64,000 nucleotides of DNA from Novosphingobium sp. (GTDB lineage: Bacteria > Pseudomonadota > Alphaproteobacteria > Sphingomonadales > Sphingomonadaceae): contig JAGHZR010000002.1 of assembly GCA_017745295.1 (NCBI GenBank), forward strand, positions 214,443 through 278,442. The letters are read 5' to 3'. The translations under genes were made by a program, and so were the position numbers. The notes beneath the pieces are model-generated. The model was not told where the DNA came from, did no database searches, and was given only the letters and a program-made list of their open reading frames with translations. Positions 41,470 to 50,147 of this stretch are shown piece after piece (positions within the stretch are counted from its first letter, which is position 1; each line of letters opens with the position of its first letter).

Positions 41470-42588
41470 ATGTCGGCATCTGATACCGAAGTCCTGTTCC
41501 GTCCCCTCACCATCGGCTCGCTCGAACTGCCGAACCGCATCGTGATGGCGCCGATGACGCGCGGCTTTGCCCCCGAAGGCATTCCCGGAACGCCCCAGGC
41601 CGCCTATTACCAGCGCCGCGCTGAAGGCGGCGTCGGCCTGATCCTGTCGGAAGGCACGGTGATCGACCGCCCGGCCTCGCGCAACATGGCAGGCATCCCG
41701 CTGTTCCACGGCGATAGGGCTCTGGCGGGCTGGAAGGACGTGATCGAGGCTGTCCATGCCGCCGGCGGCAAGATGGGGCCGCAGATCTGGCACACCGGCT
41801 CGACGGTCGGCCCCGATGGCTGGGACCCCGGCGTTCCGGTCGAAAGCCCCTCCGGCCTGCTCGCACCGGGCACGCCGCGCGGTCAGGCGATGAGCGAGGA
41901 AGACATCGCCGATGCCGTCGCCGCCTTCGCCCGCGCCGCCGCCGATGCCAAGCGCCTCGGCTTCGACACCGTCGAGATTCACGGCGCCCACGGCTACCTG
42001 ATCGACCAGTTCTTCTGGTCGGGCACCAACGAACGCGCCGACCGCTACGGCGGCGCCTCGATCCGCGAACGCTCGCGCTTCGCCGGTGAAGTCGTCTCCG
42101 CCGTGCGCGAGTCGGTGGGTCCGGGCTATCCGATCATCCTGCGCCTCAGCCAGTGGAAGCAACAGGACTACACGGCCCGTCTGGCAGAGACGCCCGACCT
42201 CATGGCCGACTGGCTACAACCGCTGGTCGATGCCGGGGTGGACGTGCTCCACTGTTCGCAGCGCCGCTTCTGGGAGCCGGAATTTGCCGAAGTCGACGGC
42301 GAGAACGGCCTCAACTTCGCGGGCTGGGCCAAGAAGCTGACCGGCGCGGCGACGATCAGTGTCGGCTCGGTCGGCCTTTCCGGTGAGTTCCTCGCGGCCT
42401 TCGGCGGCGAAAGCTCCACCTCCACCAAGCTCGACAGTCTGGTCGAGCGCATGGAGCGCGACGAATTCGACCTGATCGCGGTGGGCCGCGCGCTGATCGC
42501 CGATCCGGACTGGGTCTCCAAGGTTCGCGAGGGTGAAGCCGCCAAGCTCAAGGGCTTCAACGCTGCCGCTCTCGGCGAACTCGTCTGA
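41470..42588 (+). CDS. NADH:flavin oxidoreductase (Old Yellow Enzyme family)
   Basis: A 372-residue FMN enzyme of the TIM-barrel OYE family. FRPLTIGSLELPNRIVMAPM, FHGDRALAGWKDVIEAVHAA, and the substrate-site motif in HGAHGYLIDQFFWSGTNER (with the typical His-x-x-Asn/His position as HGAH), then YGGASIRERSRFAGEVV are clear. Members reduce activated alkenes such as 2-enals and quinones with NAD(P)H. The ATG at 41470 is preceded by ACGGAGA; ATG 41410 would run back into the repeat region. It is monocistronic and divergent from HxlR. Confidence 0.95.
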   Translation: MSASDTEVLFRPLTIGSLELPNRIVMAPMTRGFAPEGIPGTPQAAYYQRRAEGGVGLILSEGTVIDRPASRNMAGIPLFHGDRALAGWKDVIEAVHAAGGKMGPQIWHTGSTVGPDGWDPGVPVESPSGLLAPGTPRGQAMSEEDIADAVAAFARAAADAKRLGFDTVEIHGAHGYLIDQFFWSGTNERADRYGGASIRERSRFAGEVVSAVRESVGPGYPIILRLSQWKQQDYTARLAETPDLMADWLQPLVDAGVDVLHCSQRRFWEPEFAEVDGENGLNFAGWAKKLTGAATISVGSVGLSGEFLAAFGGESSTSTKLDSLVERMERDEFDLIAVGRALIADPDWVSKVREGEAAKLKGFNAAALGELV

Positions 42589-42594
42589 CACATG

Positions 42595-42625
42595 ATCGCG
42601 GAGCGCCGATCCGGCGCTCCGCGAT
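42595..42625. terminator. Hairpin between convergent genes
   Basis: ATCGCGGAGCGC and GCGCTCCGCGAT form a perfect 12-bp stem with a 7-nt loop. It sits between the end of the OYE gene (42588) and the end of the aas fusion (42632), and should terminate both; the T run is short (ACTATTT). Confidence 0.78.
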
Positions 42626-42631
42626 ACTATT

Positions 42632-45600
42632 TCAGGCCTTTGCCCACTCTCCCAGCGTCACATAGTCGATCTTGCCCGTGCCCAGCACCGGCAGCGCCTC
42701 GACCCGGCGAATGTCGCGCGGGACCATGAGTTCGGTGACGCCGTTCGTCCGCGCCCATTCCTGAAGCGCCTTCGCATCGGGCGCTTCGGCGGACGTGAAC
42801 AGCACCAGCTGCTCGCCCTTCTTGGGATCGGGCCGAGTGACGACGGCATGCTCCGCGCCCGGCCAGACCGCCGCCGCATACCCCTCCACCGCCGGAAGCG
42901 AGACCATCTCGCCGCCGATCTTGGCAAAGCGCTTGGCGCGTCCACGAATGGTGACGAAGCCCGCCTCGTCGATGGTGACGATGTCGCCCGTGTCGTGCCA
43001 GCCCTCACCCGGCGGCTGCAACAGGCCCGGCGCGCTGGCGAGGAGGTAGCCCGCCATCACGTTCGGTCCGCGAATGGACAGGCGGCCGCCCTCGGCGATG
43101 CCCGGCACTTCGTCCAGCTTCGCCTCGATCCTCGGCAGCAGGCGGCCGACCGTCCCGGCCTTGAAGTGCATCGGCGTATTGACCGCGATCACCGGGGCGG
43201 CCTCGGTCGCGCCGTAGCCTTCGAGGATGCGCAGGCCAAACTTCTCTGCATAGACCTTGCGCGTCTCGTCGCGGACTTTCTCCGCGCCCGCGAAGATATA
43301 GCGCAGCGAGTAGAAGTCGTAGCCGTGCGCCATGCGGGCATAGCCGGAGAGGAACGTGTCGGTGCCGAACATTATCGTGGCATTGGCGTCATAGGCCAGC
43401 GCGGGCACGATGCGGTAGTGCAGCGGGCTGGGATAGAGCACCGTGCGGATGCCGTTCAGCAGCGGCAGCAGGGTGCCGCCGGTCAGGCCGAAGCTGTGGA
43501 ACACCGGCAGTGCGTTCAGCACCACGTCGCTGGGGTTGAAGTCGATCCGGGCGGCCAGCTGCGCGCAGTTCGACAGCAAGTTGCGATGGGTGAGGACCAC
43601 GCCCTTGGGCGTCCCTTCCGAGCCGCTGGTGAACAGGATCACCGCCGGGGCATCGGGCGAGATTGCCAGCTTGCGATGACGACGGGGAATGCCGCCCTTG
43701 CGCAGCGCCGCCAGGAGCTTGGCGCCGCCGGAAATCGTTGCCGCCACGTCCTCCAGCCGGATCACCGCGATCCCGTCCGCCTCCAGCGCTGCGACGACAT
43801 CGTGGAGCTTGGCCTGCTCGACGAAAGCATCCGCCGTGACGACGGTGCGGATTTGCGCCGTCGCGCAGGCCGAGCGCAGATTGGCAAGGCCCGCTGTGAA
43901 GTTCAGCATGGCAGGAACCCGGCCATAGGCCTGCAGCCCGAAGAAGGCGACGACGACGCCGTTCACGTTCGGCAGCAGCACGCCGACATTCTCGCCCCGC
44001 GCCGTGCGCGCCGCGAGCCTGCCGCCCAGCAGCTGCGCGCCGATCAGCAGCCGGTCGTAGCTCAGCGGCTCGCGCTTGACGTCCTCCACCACCCTGGCCT
44101 TGCCGCCATGAAGCGCGCGGGCGTCGCAGAGCGCCTTGAACAGGGTCTCCTGCGTGTCGGTGGTGTCGAAGATCATGCCGCTCATTTCGTCATAGAGACG
44201 GCGGCCCGCGATGGCGCGGCGCTCGCGCGCGCTCATCTCGCCCTCGATCGAGAACCGACGCTGCGGCAGGACAGTCAGCGTGATCTTGGGGAACCAGCGG
44301 CGGTGGAGCTTGCCCTTGAGGTAGGAGAACGGCGTGCGCTGCGGCCCGTCGAGACGTACCGGCACGATCGGCGCGTCGGCCTTGTCGGCGACCATGCCGG
44401 GGCCGTCGAAGACCTTCATCAGCGCGCCGGTGACAGTGATGCGCCCCTCGGGGAAGATCACCAAGGTACGTCCCTCGCGCACGGCCTTGACCATGGCTTT
44501 CGCCGCCATCGGGTTGGTCGGATCGACCGGGAAGGCCTCGAACAGCTTGAGGAACGGCTGCACCCACCAGGCGCGGGAAATCTGGGTGTTGATCGCGAAA
44601 GTCGGCTTGCCGGGGAGGAAAGCGCCCAGCAGCACGCCGTCGAGCAGGCTGAGGTGATTGACCACCACGACCGCGCGCTCGCCGGGCTGGGGCATGTTCT
44701 CGATGCCCTTCACTTCGACGCGGTAGAGCGCTTTCAGCACGCCCCGGATCACGCTCTTGAACAGGGTCTCGGGCAGGAGCCAGATGCTTACGAGCGCTAC
44801 AAACAGCGAGGCGAAGCCCAGTGCGCCGATCAGACCCGGTACATCGACACCCGCCGAGAGCAGCCCGGTGATCGCCAGCACGACTACGACCGTCACCGCC
44901 GCATTGACGATATTGTTCGCCGCGATGATCCGCGAGCGCTCCTCGGGCAGACTGTACATTTGCAGGATCGCATAAAGCGGAACGATGAACATGCCGCCGG
45001 AGAACGCGATAACCGCTAGGTCGGCGAGGATACGGAACGTGCCCGGCGTTGCGAGGAACTCGCGGAACGAGGCCCCTGCCGTGCGCACCGAAAAACCACT
45101 GGTCGAAAGCCAGAGGTCGATCAGGCCGAGCGCCAGACCCAACGCCGAGATCGGCACGTAGCGGGCGGAAACCTCGCCGCCGAGCAGCTTGTTCACCGCC
45201 AGCGAGCCCAGCGCGATCGTCACCGAGAAGATCACCAGGAACACCGTCGCCACTTCCTGCCGCGCGGCGAGCGTGCCGCTGACCAGCGGCGCGAACTCGG
45301 ACACGAGCACCGCGCCCGCCGCGAAGAACCAGCTGATGCCGAGGATCGAGAGCCAGACCCCGCGTCCGTGGCGCGCGGTCTTGAGGATATGCATCGTTCC
45401 GCGCCAGAGGTTCCAGTCGATCGGATGCTCACCGCGAACCGGCGGCGCGGGGGGAATGGCGAGTGCGGCGATGTAGCCGAGCACGGCAATGCCCATTGCC
45501 GCAAGCCCCGCCTCCCAGGCCGGGATCACGCCCGCCAGAAGCTGGCCGCCGAGGATGGCGAGGAACGTGCCTGCCTCGATCAGCCCGGTCCCGCCCATGA

Positions 45601-46027
45601 TCTCGTGACGGCCCAGGTGCTGCGGCAGGATCGAATACTTGACCGGCCCGAACAGGGTGGAATGCAACCCCATCAGGAACAGCGCGGTCATCAGCGCGGG
45701 GATCGACTGGAACCAGAAGCCGGCCAGCCCGATCGACATGATCGCGACTTCCGCCAGTTTGATCCAGCGCACCAGCCGCGCCTTGTCGATCCTGTCGGCG
45801 AGTTGTCCGGCGAGCGCCGAGAACAGGAAATAGGGCGCGATGAACAGCCCGGTCGCGAGCGCCGCCAGCAGCTCCGCCTTGTCAGGTTCGCTGGCGAAAA
45901 TGCTGAAATTCGCCAGGAACAGCATCGCGAACTTCAGCAGGTTGTCGTTGAACGCCCCCAGGAACTGGACGACGAACATCGGCGCGAAACGGCGCTTGGC
46001 CAGCAGCGAAAGGTCAGGTGCGGACAT
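42632..46027 (-). CDS. aas: LplT-PlsC-acyl-ACP synthetase fusion (Aas-type lysophospholipid remodelling protein)
   Basis: A 1131-residue three-part protein. Residues about 1-410 are an LplT-like MFS transporter (VVQFLGAFNDNLLKFAMLFL) for lysophospholipids. Residues about 430-640 are a PlsC acyltransferase with NHLSLLDG (NHx4D) and FPEGRIT. Residues about 660-1131 are an acyl-ACP/CoA synthetase with the AMP-binding LFTSGSEGTPKG. In E. coli LplT and Aas are separate genes; here one chain flips lysophospholipid inward and reacylates it. GGGGGAAGAG is upstream of ATG 46027. It is alone in its transcription unit. Confidence 0.95.
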   Translation of the reverse strand: MSAPDLSLLAKRRFAPMFVVQFLGAFNDNLLKFAMLFLANFSIFASEPDKAELLAALATGLFIAPYFLFSALAGQLADRIDKARLVRWIKLAEVAIMSIGLAGFWFQSIPALMTALFLMGLHSTLFGPVKYSILPQHLGRHEIMGGTGLIEAGTFLAILGGQLLAGVIPAWEAGLAAMGIAVLGYIAALAIPPAPPVRGEHPIDWNLWRGTMHILKTARHGRGVWLSILGISWFFAAGAVLVSEFAPLVSGTLAARQEVATVFLVIFSVTIALGSLAVNKLLGGEVSARYVPISALGLALGLIDLWLSTSGFSVRTAGASFREFLATPGTFRILADLAVIAFSGGMFIVPLYAILQMYSLPEERSRIIAANNIVNAAVTVVVVLAITGLLSAGVDVPGLIGALGFASLFVALVSIWLLPETLFKSVIRGVLKALYRVEVKGIENMPQPGERAVVVVNHLSLLDGVLLGAFLPGKPTFAINTQISRAWWVQPFLKLFEAFPVDPTNPMAAKAMVKAVREGRTLVIFPEGRITVTGALMKVFDGPGMVADKADAPIVPVRLDGPQRTPFSYLKGKLHRRWFPKITLTVLPQRRFSIEGEMSARERRAIAGRRLYDEMSGMIFDTTDTQETLFKALCDARALHGGKARVVEDVKREPLSYDRLLIGAQLLGGRLAARTARGENVGVLLPNVNGVVVAFFGLQAYGRVPAMLNFTAGLANLRSACATAQIRTVVTADAFVEQAKLHDVVAALEADGIAVIRLEDVAATISGGAKLLAALRKGGIPRRHRKLAISPDAPAVILFTSGSEGTPKGVVLTHRNLLSNCAQLAARIDFNPSDVVLNALPVFHSFGLTGGTLLPLLNGIRTVLYPSPLHYRIVPALAYDANATIMFGTDTFLSGYARMAHGYDFYSLRYIFAGAEKVRDETRKVYAEKFGLRILEGYGATEAAPVIAVNTPMHFKAGTVGRLLPRIEAKLDEVPGIAEGGRLSIRGPNVMAGYLLASAPGLLQPPGEGWHDTGDIVTIDEAGFVTIRGRAKRFAKIGGEMVSLPAVEGYAAAVWPGAEHAVVTRPDPKKGEQLVLFTSAEAPDAKALQEWARTNGVTELMVPRDIRRVEALPVLGTGKIDYVTLGEWAKA

Positions 46028-46083
46028 GTCTCTCTTCCCCCATCGGACCGATCGCCGGTAGCCGGTTCGTCATGTGCCGCGCT

Positions 46084-46986
46084 TCAGCCGCCGCAGCGCA
46101 CGGCGTAGTCGGCAACCGAGGGATCCTCGTTATCGCCAACGGTGGTGACGGCAAGAGCGGCTTCCGGGCGCTTGTAATCGAAAGCGCAGAAGCCGAAGCC
46201 CGTGCCCGAGCAACTCGCCACTTCGGTTACGCCCTTTGCGGCGAGATCCGCCTCGCGCGAATCCTCGCGGCCTTCGGCATCGCCATTGCCGACGGCATCC
46301 CAGCCTGCCTTGGCCAGCGCCTTGCGCGCCCGGGTGATCGGCATGCCGTAGATATTGGGAATGGGCGTACCGCCCCCGCAGGCCATTTCTTTTCCGGCCA
46401 GCTTCTGGATGACCAACCCCTTCCCGTCGACGACCCGGATATCCGCGACCGGCGCGGGCACGATGTCGCCGTCCCAGATACGCAGTGAATCCTCCTCGAA
46501 CGGGAGAATTTTCGCGATGGACTGCCTCCCAGACGAGGGCGCATAGGCAATCGCTACGATTGTCTCGCCGTCGAAGATGGCGACATTACCCTTGCCGATC
46601 TCGCAGGAACCGCTGGTCGCGGGTTCGAACGATCCGGCGAAGCTGACGGCGCGGTACTTGCCGATCCGCCCTTCCCCGGTCACGCCCCAACCAGCCTTCG
46701 CCACCATGCGGGCAGCGGGCGATTGCGGCGCCTTGAGCAACCAGTCACATTCGGACTGCGAGGACGCGCTGGCCGGTGCCTTGGGCAGCTTCGTCACCGG
46801 GTTGAATGCCACGGCGGCGATGTTCGACTTGAAGCTGTCGCCCGCTTCCTGCGCCGCGTCCTCGGCGGCGGCAGTTTCCTCGGCGGCCTGGCTGGCATCT
46901 CCCTTCTTCGCGTCGTCTGTCGAAGAGGAACAGGCCGACGCCAGCGTCAGAGTAGCCAGCGCGACAGGCAATAGCAGCTGCTTCAT
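46084..46986 (-). CDS. Lipoprotein with a PASTA-like segment, unknown function
   Basis: A 300-residue lipoprotein. MKQLLLPVALATLTLASACSS is a lipobox signal (ASAC). A low-complexity Ala/Glu linker follows (about residues 28-50), then a globular part. Near residues 204-235 IPNIYGMPITRARKALAKAG resembles the PASTA pattern (PxxxGxxxxxAxxxLxxAG), a fold that binds cell wall or beta-lactams. AAGGAG precedes ATG 46986; a longer frame to 47043 is rejected. One TetR-type operator-like site (47055-47077) lies 69 bases upstream, so this gene seems to belong to the same regulon as the operon at 47872. Confidence 0.8.
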   Translation of the reverse strand: MKQLLLPVALATLTLASACSSSTDDAKKGDASQAAEETAAAEDAAQEAGDSFKSNIAAVAFNPVTKLPKAPASASSQSECDWLLKAPQSPAARMVAKAGWGVTGEGRIGKYRAVSFAGSFEPATSGSCEIGKGNVAIFDGETIVAIAYAPSSGRQSIAKILPFEEDSLRIWDGDIVPAPVADIRVVDGKGLVIQKLAGKEMACGGGTPIPNIYGMPITRARKALAKAGWDAVGNGDAEGREDSREADLAAKGVTEVASCSGTGFGFCAFDYKRPEAALAVTTVGDNEDPSVADYAVRCGG

Positions 46987-47054
46987 CGTGTCATTCTCCT
47001 TGGAACCATCGGTCCACGAATCGTCATGATCGGAAATTGCCACGATAATAATCG

Positions 47055-47077
47055 GTGTTCAATATTATTTCGAACAC
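47055..47077. promoter_or_regulatory. TetR-type operator-like site 1
   Basis: A 23-bp sequence with near-perfect inverted ends: GTGTTCAAT on the left and CGAACAC on the right, AT-rich centre. It aligns with the two sites at 47798-47820 and 52951-52973. It lies between the TetR gene end and the lipoprotein start. Confidence 0.75.
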
Positions 47078-47147
47078 TGCTCAATTACAAAGACCGTCAT
47101 ATCTTGCCGCCTCGGTCCCCACGGACGAAGAGCGGAAAGCTCTGCCT

Positions 47148-47759
47148 TCAGGTTGCCGCCTGCGCCCCGACTTGCGCCGCCGCCAAGCTCTCGCGCACAC
47201 GGGCAAGCGCCAGTTCCACCGGCTCCCGCTCGCCCATGAGCGCGAAACTGCCATTGATGTCGAACATGCAGTGACCATGGACCGTCGCCACCAGTGAGCG
47301 TGCCAGGCGCGGCGCCTGCGCGCGGCTGTCGGCGGGAAGGACTTTCGCCACTTCCTCCACGACGAGTTCGGTAAGCTGGCCGCGCAAGGCGTCATGCTCT
47401 TCCGGCAGGCGGATGTCCGGCGGCAGGTGATGGTCGTAGATTGCCATCCAGGCATTGCGATTGGCGCGGGCGAAACCGAAGTAGCCTTCCACCAAAGAGC
47501 GAATGCGGTCGTCCCCGGCACTGCCGAGGGCCTGACGCATGTAGTCGGTCCACAACACGAAGGTCCGCGTGTTGATAGCAATGATAAGCTGGTCGTAGTT
47601 GCCCATCACGTTGTAGAGCGTACCGATCGAATACCCGATACGCTTGGCCACCTCGCGCGCGGAAAACCGCGAAAACCCGACGTCGGCCATGTGCTTGTGA
47701 CCTTCGACGATGAGCATCTGCTCCAGCTCTTTGCGGCTGTGATCGGATCGTCTTCCCAT
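47148..47759 (-). CDS. TetR-family repressor (WHG-type C-terminal domain), likely master of the envelope regulon
   Basis: A 203-residue TetR regulator. The HTH is in ELEQMLIVEGHKHMADVGFS and SAREVAKRIGYSIGTLYNVM (residues about 10-55). The C-terminal domain follows the WHG/TetR_C_13 pattern (FARANRNAWMAIYDHHLPPD). It is divergent from the exported-protein operon starting at 47872, with operator-like site 2 between them; another site lies downstream and a third at 52951. Auto-control is likely. The inducer is unknown; a membrane- or lipid-active compound would fit the regulated genes (inference). Confidence 0.92.
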   Translation of the reverse strand: MGRRSDHSRKELEQMLIVEGHKHMADVGFSRFSAREVAKRIGYSIGTLYNVMGNYDQLIIAINTRTFVLWTDYMRQALGSAGDDRIRSLVEGYFGFARANRNAWMAIYDHHLPPDIRLPEEHDALRGQLTELVVEEVAKVLPADSRAQAPRLARSLVATVHGHCMFDINGSFALMGEREPVELALARVRESLAAAQVGAQAAT

Positions 47760-47797
47760 ATGCCGCCAATCCTAACGATCCCTGTTAAAAATGTACA

Positions 47798-47820
47798 GCG
47801 TCCAATTTTATATTGAACAT
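47798..47820. promoter_or_regulatory. TetR-type operator-like site 2
   Basis: Starting GCGTCCAATTTTATAT and ending TTGAACAT, this 23-bp sequence matches site 1 (47055-47077) in the same frame. It lies in the 112-bp divergent gap between the TetR gene (start 47759) and the exported-protein operon (start 47872), the expected place for control of both. Confidence 0.75.
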
Positions 47821-47871
47821 CGATTAATTCTGCGATAGCCCTTTTGGGGAATCAGCAGGTTAAGGAATGCC

Positions 47872-48369
47872 ATGTCCTGTTTCCCCCATGAGACGTATCG
47901 CTCGGTCCGCCGCTCGCTGGCAGCCGGTGTCCTGACTCTGTCCGCCCTCATCGCCGTACCGGCCACGGCCGCCCAACCGGACGCCGCGGTTGCCGCGCTC
48001 AGCCGTCTGTCCGCCGCCCAGCTCGACACCGGCTCCGCGCAGGGCAGCGCTTTCCTGAAGCAGTTCTTCCCCCAGGGCTGCGGCGCGCCTAGCGGACCGC
48101 CCGCCCCGCAGTTCGAGGCATTCTGCGCCTGGTCCTCCGCCGACGAGGCGGATTTCGACCTGCTCGTCGGCATGCAGGGCCGCAAGGTCGTGAGCCTCGT
48201 GACCGAACCTTACGCGCTCGACAGCAAGACATGGGAATGCCGCCCGCTCTACGAGAAGAGCGATGAAGTGCCCTCGGATCTCCAGGTCTGCAGCGTGCGC
48301 AGTGCAAGCGCGGCCGACCGCGCGAACTGGGCGAAGTCGTGGAAGACTTTCCTGAGCGCGGTCAACTGA
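47872..48369 (+). CDS. Exported hypothetical protein, first gene of the TetR-controlled operon
   Basis: A 165-residue protein. The signal peptide has a basic start (MSCFPHETYRSVRRSLAAG), a hydrophobic core (VLTLSALIAVPATAA) and a cleavage site near residue 34. The mature part contains four cysteines (GCGAP, FCAWS, WECRP, QVCSV) in pairs that could form two disulfides, and ends VNAV-like with SAVN. It has no recognised domain. It starts the five-gene plus-strand operon; operator-like site 2 is 52-74 bases upstream. The start could also be the Met preceding VRRS; ATG 47872 is first. Confidence 0.7.
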   Translation: MSCFPHETYRSVRRSLAAGVLTLSALIAVPATAAQPDAAVAALSRLSAAQLDTGSAQGSAFLKQFFPQGCGAPSGPPAPQFEAFCAWSSADEADFDLLVGMQGRKVVSLVTEPYALDSKTWECRPLYEKSDEVPSDLQVCSVRSASAADRANWAKSWKTFLSAVN

Positions 48370-48374
48370 GGGGC

Positions 48375-49193
48375 ATGGCGATGGCAAAGTCGATCCTGAG
48401 CGCCGCGCTGGCGGCATCGGTTTTCGCGGTGACCGCGCCGGCCATGGCGCAAGCATCGCAAGAGCCGCCTCGGCCGGACTACGACCAGTCGATGACCGCG
48501 ATGTGCGAGACGCCCAGCGCGGACCGTTCCTGCGTCCTGGAGGGCAAGCGCCTTACTTATTGGCTGAGTTTCGACAGTGCCGTCGGTGGCCGCAGGCTCT
48601 ACACGGCCGTCGCCACTGCCCAGAACGAACCCGAACCCGGCAAAGCAGCGGATTTCGGCCCCGGCATGAAACTCTCGCTCGCGCAGGTCACTTACGTGCT
48701 GGAAGGCGGGGCCTGGAAGCTGCTTGCCCGCCAGATCGATTTCGGCGGCGTCTATTCCAGCGGCGCGGCCGGAAATCCGCCGATGGATGACGACGGCGTA
48801 CCGCTGTTCCGGCAAGCCGTCGGCGACGGCGTGCTGATCGGCTACCCCACACTGGCCATGGCGAACGAAGGCATCAGCGTCCACGCCTACAGCATGTTCC
48901 GTTCCGCACCGGACAAGTCCGGTCGCTGGATCTACGCGGGCGATATCGTCACAGGCTCCGACAACGACGCGGGATGCGATCCGCAGGACCAACCGCGAAG
49001 CTGCTACTCCAGCATCGGCACGCTCAGCCTGACCGGCGGCACCAAGGGGGGCTGGCCGGACGTGAAAGTCGATCCGACCGGCAGCCTCTACGATCTCAGG
49101 AGCGGCAAGGTTCGCGGCGCGACGGCGGGGGATGCAAGTGTCTGGAACTTCGACGCCGCCCAATCCGCTTATGTCGACCCCAAGCGTCGCTGA
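48375..49193 (+). CDS. Exported hypothetical protein, second gene
   Basis: A 272-residue protein. MAMAKSILSAALAASVFAVT is a signal peptide (cut near AMAQA). The mature domain has a repeated Gly/Asp-rich style (QIDFGGVYSSGAAGNPPMDD, ANEGISVHAYSMFRSAPDKS, GGTKGGWPDVKVDPTG) and four cysteines (MCETP, SCVLE, GCDPQ, SCYSS). It probably is a periplasmic or surface beta-rich protein. Start ATG 48375 has GAGGGG upstream and lies 5 bases after the previous stop. No family recognised. Confidence 0.7.
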   Translation: MAMAKSILSAALAASVFAVTAPAMAQASQEPPRPDYDQSMTAMCETPSADRSCVLEGKRLTYWLSFDSAVGGRRLYTAVATAQNEPEPGKAADFGPGMKLSLAQVTYVLEGGAWKLLARQIDFGGVYSSGAAGNPPMDDDGVPLFRQAVGDGVLIGYPTLAMANEGISVHAYSMFRSAPDKSGRWIYAGDIVTGSDNDAGCDPQDQPRSCYSSIGTLSLTGGTKGGWPDVKVDPTGSLYDLRSGKVRGATAGDASVWNFDAAQSAYVDPKRR

Positions 49194-49205
49194 GGAGTGA
49201 TGACG

Positions 49206-49622
49206 ATGAAACGCACGATGTCAGCATTGATCGCAGCGACCTCGCTTTCGGCTGCGGCACCGGCTCTGGCCGCCTGTCCGGCAACGACCTTTGGCGGCTT
49301 CCTCGCTGCCTTCTCCGAAAACACGGCGCTGCAGCGCCAGTACACGGCGAACCCGCTGACCACCCATACGATCGACCCCGCCGCCGAGCCGGAACCCCGG
49401 ATGCTCACCAACCGGCTTCCCGTGAACGCAGTTCGCATGCCGATCATGCCAGGCAAGGCCGAGCGCAAACGCGACGGCCTGCTCGTGACGACAGCCCCCC
49501 AGGCAGACGGCACGGTGGATGTGAAGCTCGCCAAGGCCGATACCGGCTATCAGCTGCTCTACCGGTTCCGCAAGGACGGCACCTGCTGGCAGCTTGCCGA
49601 ATACACTGACGAATCCCTGTAA
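49206..49622 (+). CDS. Exported hypothetical protein, third gene
   Basis: A 138-residue protein. The signal is MKRTMSALIAATSLSAAAPA, cut near ALAAC. The mature part begins with a cysteine soon after the cut (ACPATTFGGFLAAFSENTAL), which gives either a periplasmic protein with one disulfide (second Cys in GTCWQLAEY) or a lipoprotein-like arrangement. ATG 49206 has GAGGAG 8 bases upstream; the gene starts 12 bases after the previous stop. No family recognised. Confidence 0.7.
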   Translation: MKRTMSALIAATSLSAAAPALAACPATTFGGFLAAFSENTALQRQYTANPLTTHTIDPAAEPEPRMLTNRLPVNAVRMPIMPGKAERKRDGLLVTTAPQADGTVDVKLAKADTGYQLLYRFRKDGTCWQLAEYTDESL

Positions 49623-49642
49623 ATTCAGCGGAGACCGGCTTC

Positions 49643-50110
49643 ATGAACCGCCCCTTCCCAACCGCTTGGCTGCTCGGCGCCGCTCTCGCAGCGAGCACTG
49701 CCCCGGTGCCCGTCCTGGCGGCCCCCAAGACGGCGGCCAGCACGAAAGCGGCTTCGTTCCAGACGTTCTTCTCCGGGTTCCGGCAAGCCGTTCTGGCCAA
49801 CGACCGCAACCGCGTGGCCGACATGGTCGCTCTCCCGTTCAAGGACTTCAGCGGCGGCGAAGTGGATCGCAGCGCTGCCACGAAGGTCCGGTTTCTCGCC
49901 CAGTACGACCGGATATTCACGCCCGCCGTGATCGCCGGAATCCGGGCGGGCAAAATCCGCGCCTTCAAGCCCGGCAGCGACGACGGCGAGGCACCCGGCC
50001 CGATCTCCAGGGGCGAATATATCCTCGATATTCCGGAATATGCCGACCAGCTGATCTTCGCCCCCACTTCGTCCGGCTATCGCCTGACCCGCATTCCCTT
50101 CTATTCCTGA
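49643..50110 (+). CDS. Exported hypothetical protein, fourth gene
   Basis: A 155-residue protein. The signal is MNRPFPTAWLLGAALAASTA with cut after VLAAP. The mature domain has a helix FQTFFSGFRQAVLANDRNRV and short strands (EYILDIPEYADQLIFAPTSS). The FxxFxxAVxxxDxxxVAxMV pattern is like small NTF2- or cystatin-like periplasmic proteins, but no known domain is certain. Start 20 bases after the previous stop with a possible weak ribosome site (GGAGA). Same operon as the genes before and after. Confidence 0.7.
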   Translation: MNRPFPTAWLLGAALAASTAPVPVLAAPKTAASTKAASFQTFFSGFRQAVLANDRNRVADMVALPFKDFSGGEVDRSAATKVRFLAQYDRIFTPAVIAGIRAGKIRAFKPGSDDGEAPGPISRGEYILDIPEYADQLIFAPTSSGYRLTRIPFYS

Positions 50111-50147
50111 CCTGCGGCCCGCGCCGCTACCCGCGAGAGGACTGGCG

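Noticed and set aside
42848..45019. 723-codon open frame on the plus strand
   Set aside because: Antisense to the LplT-Aas fusion; no domain.
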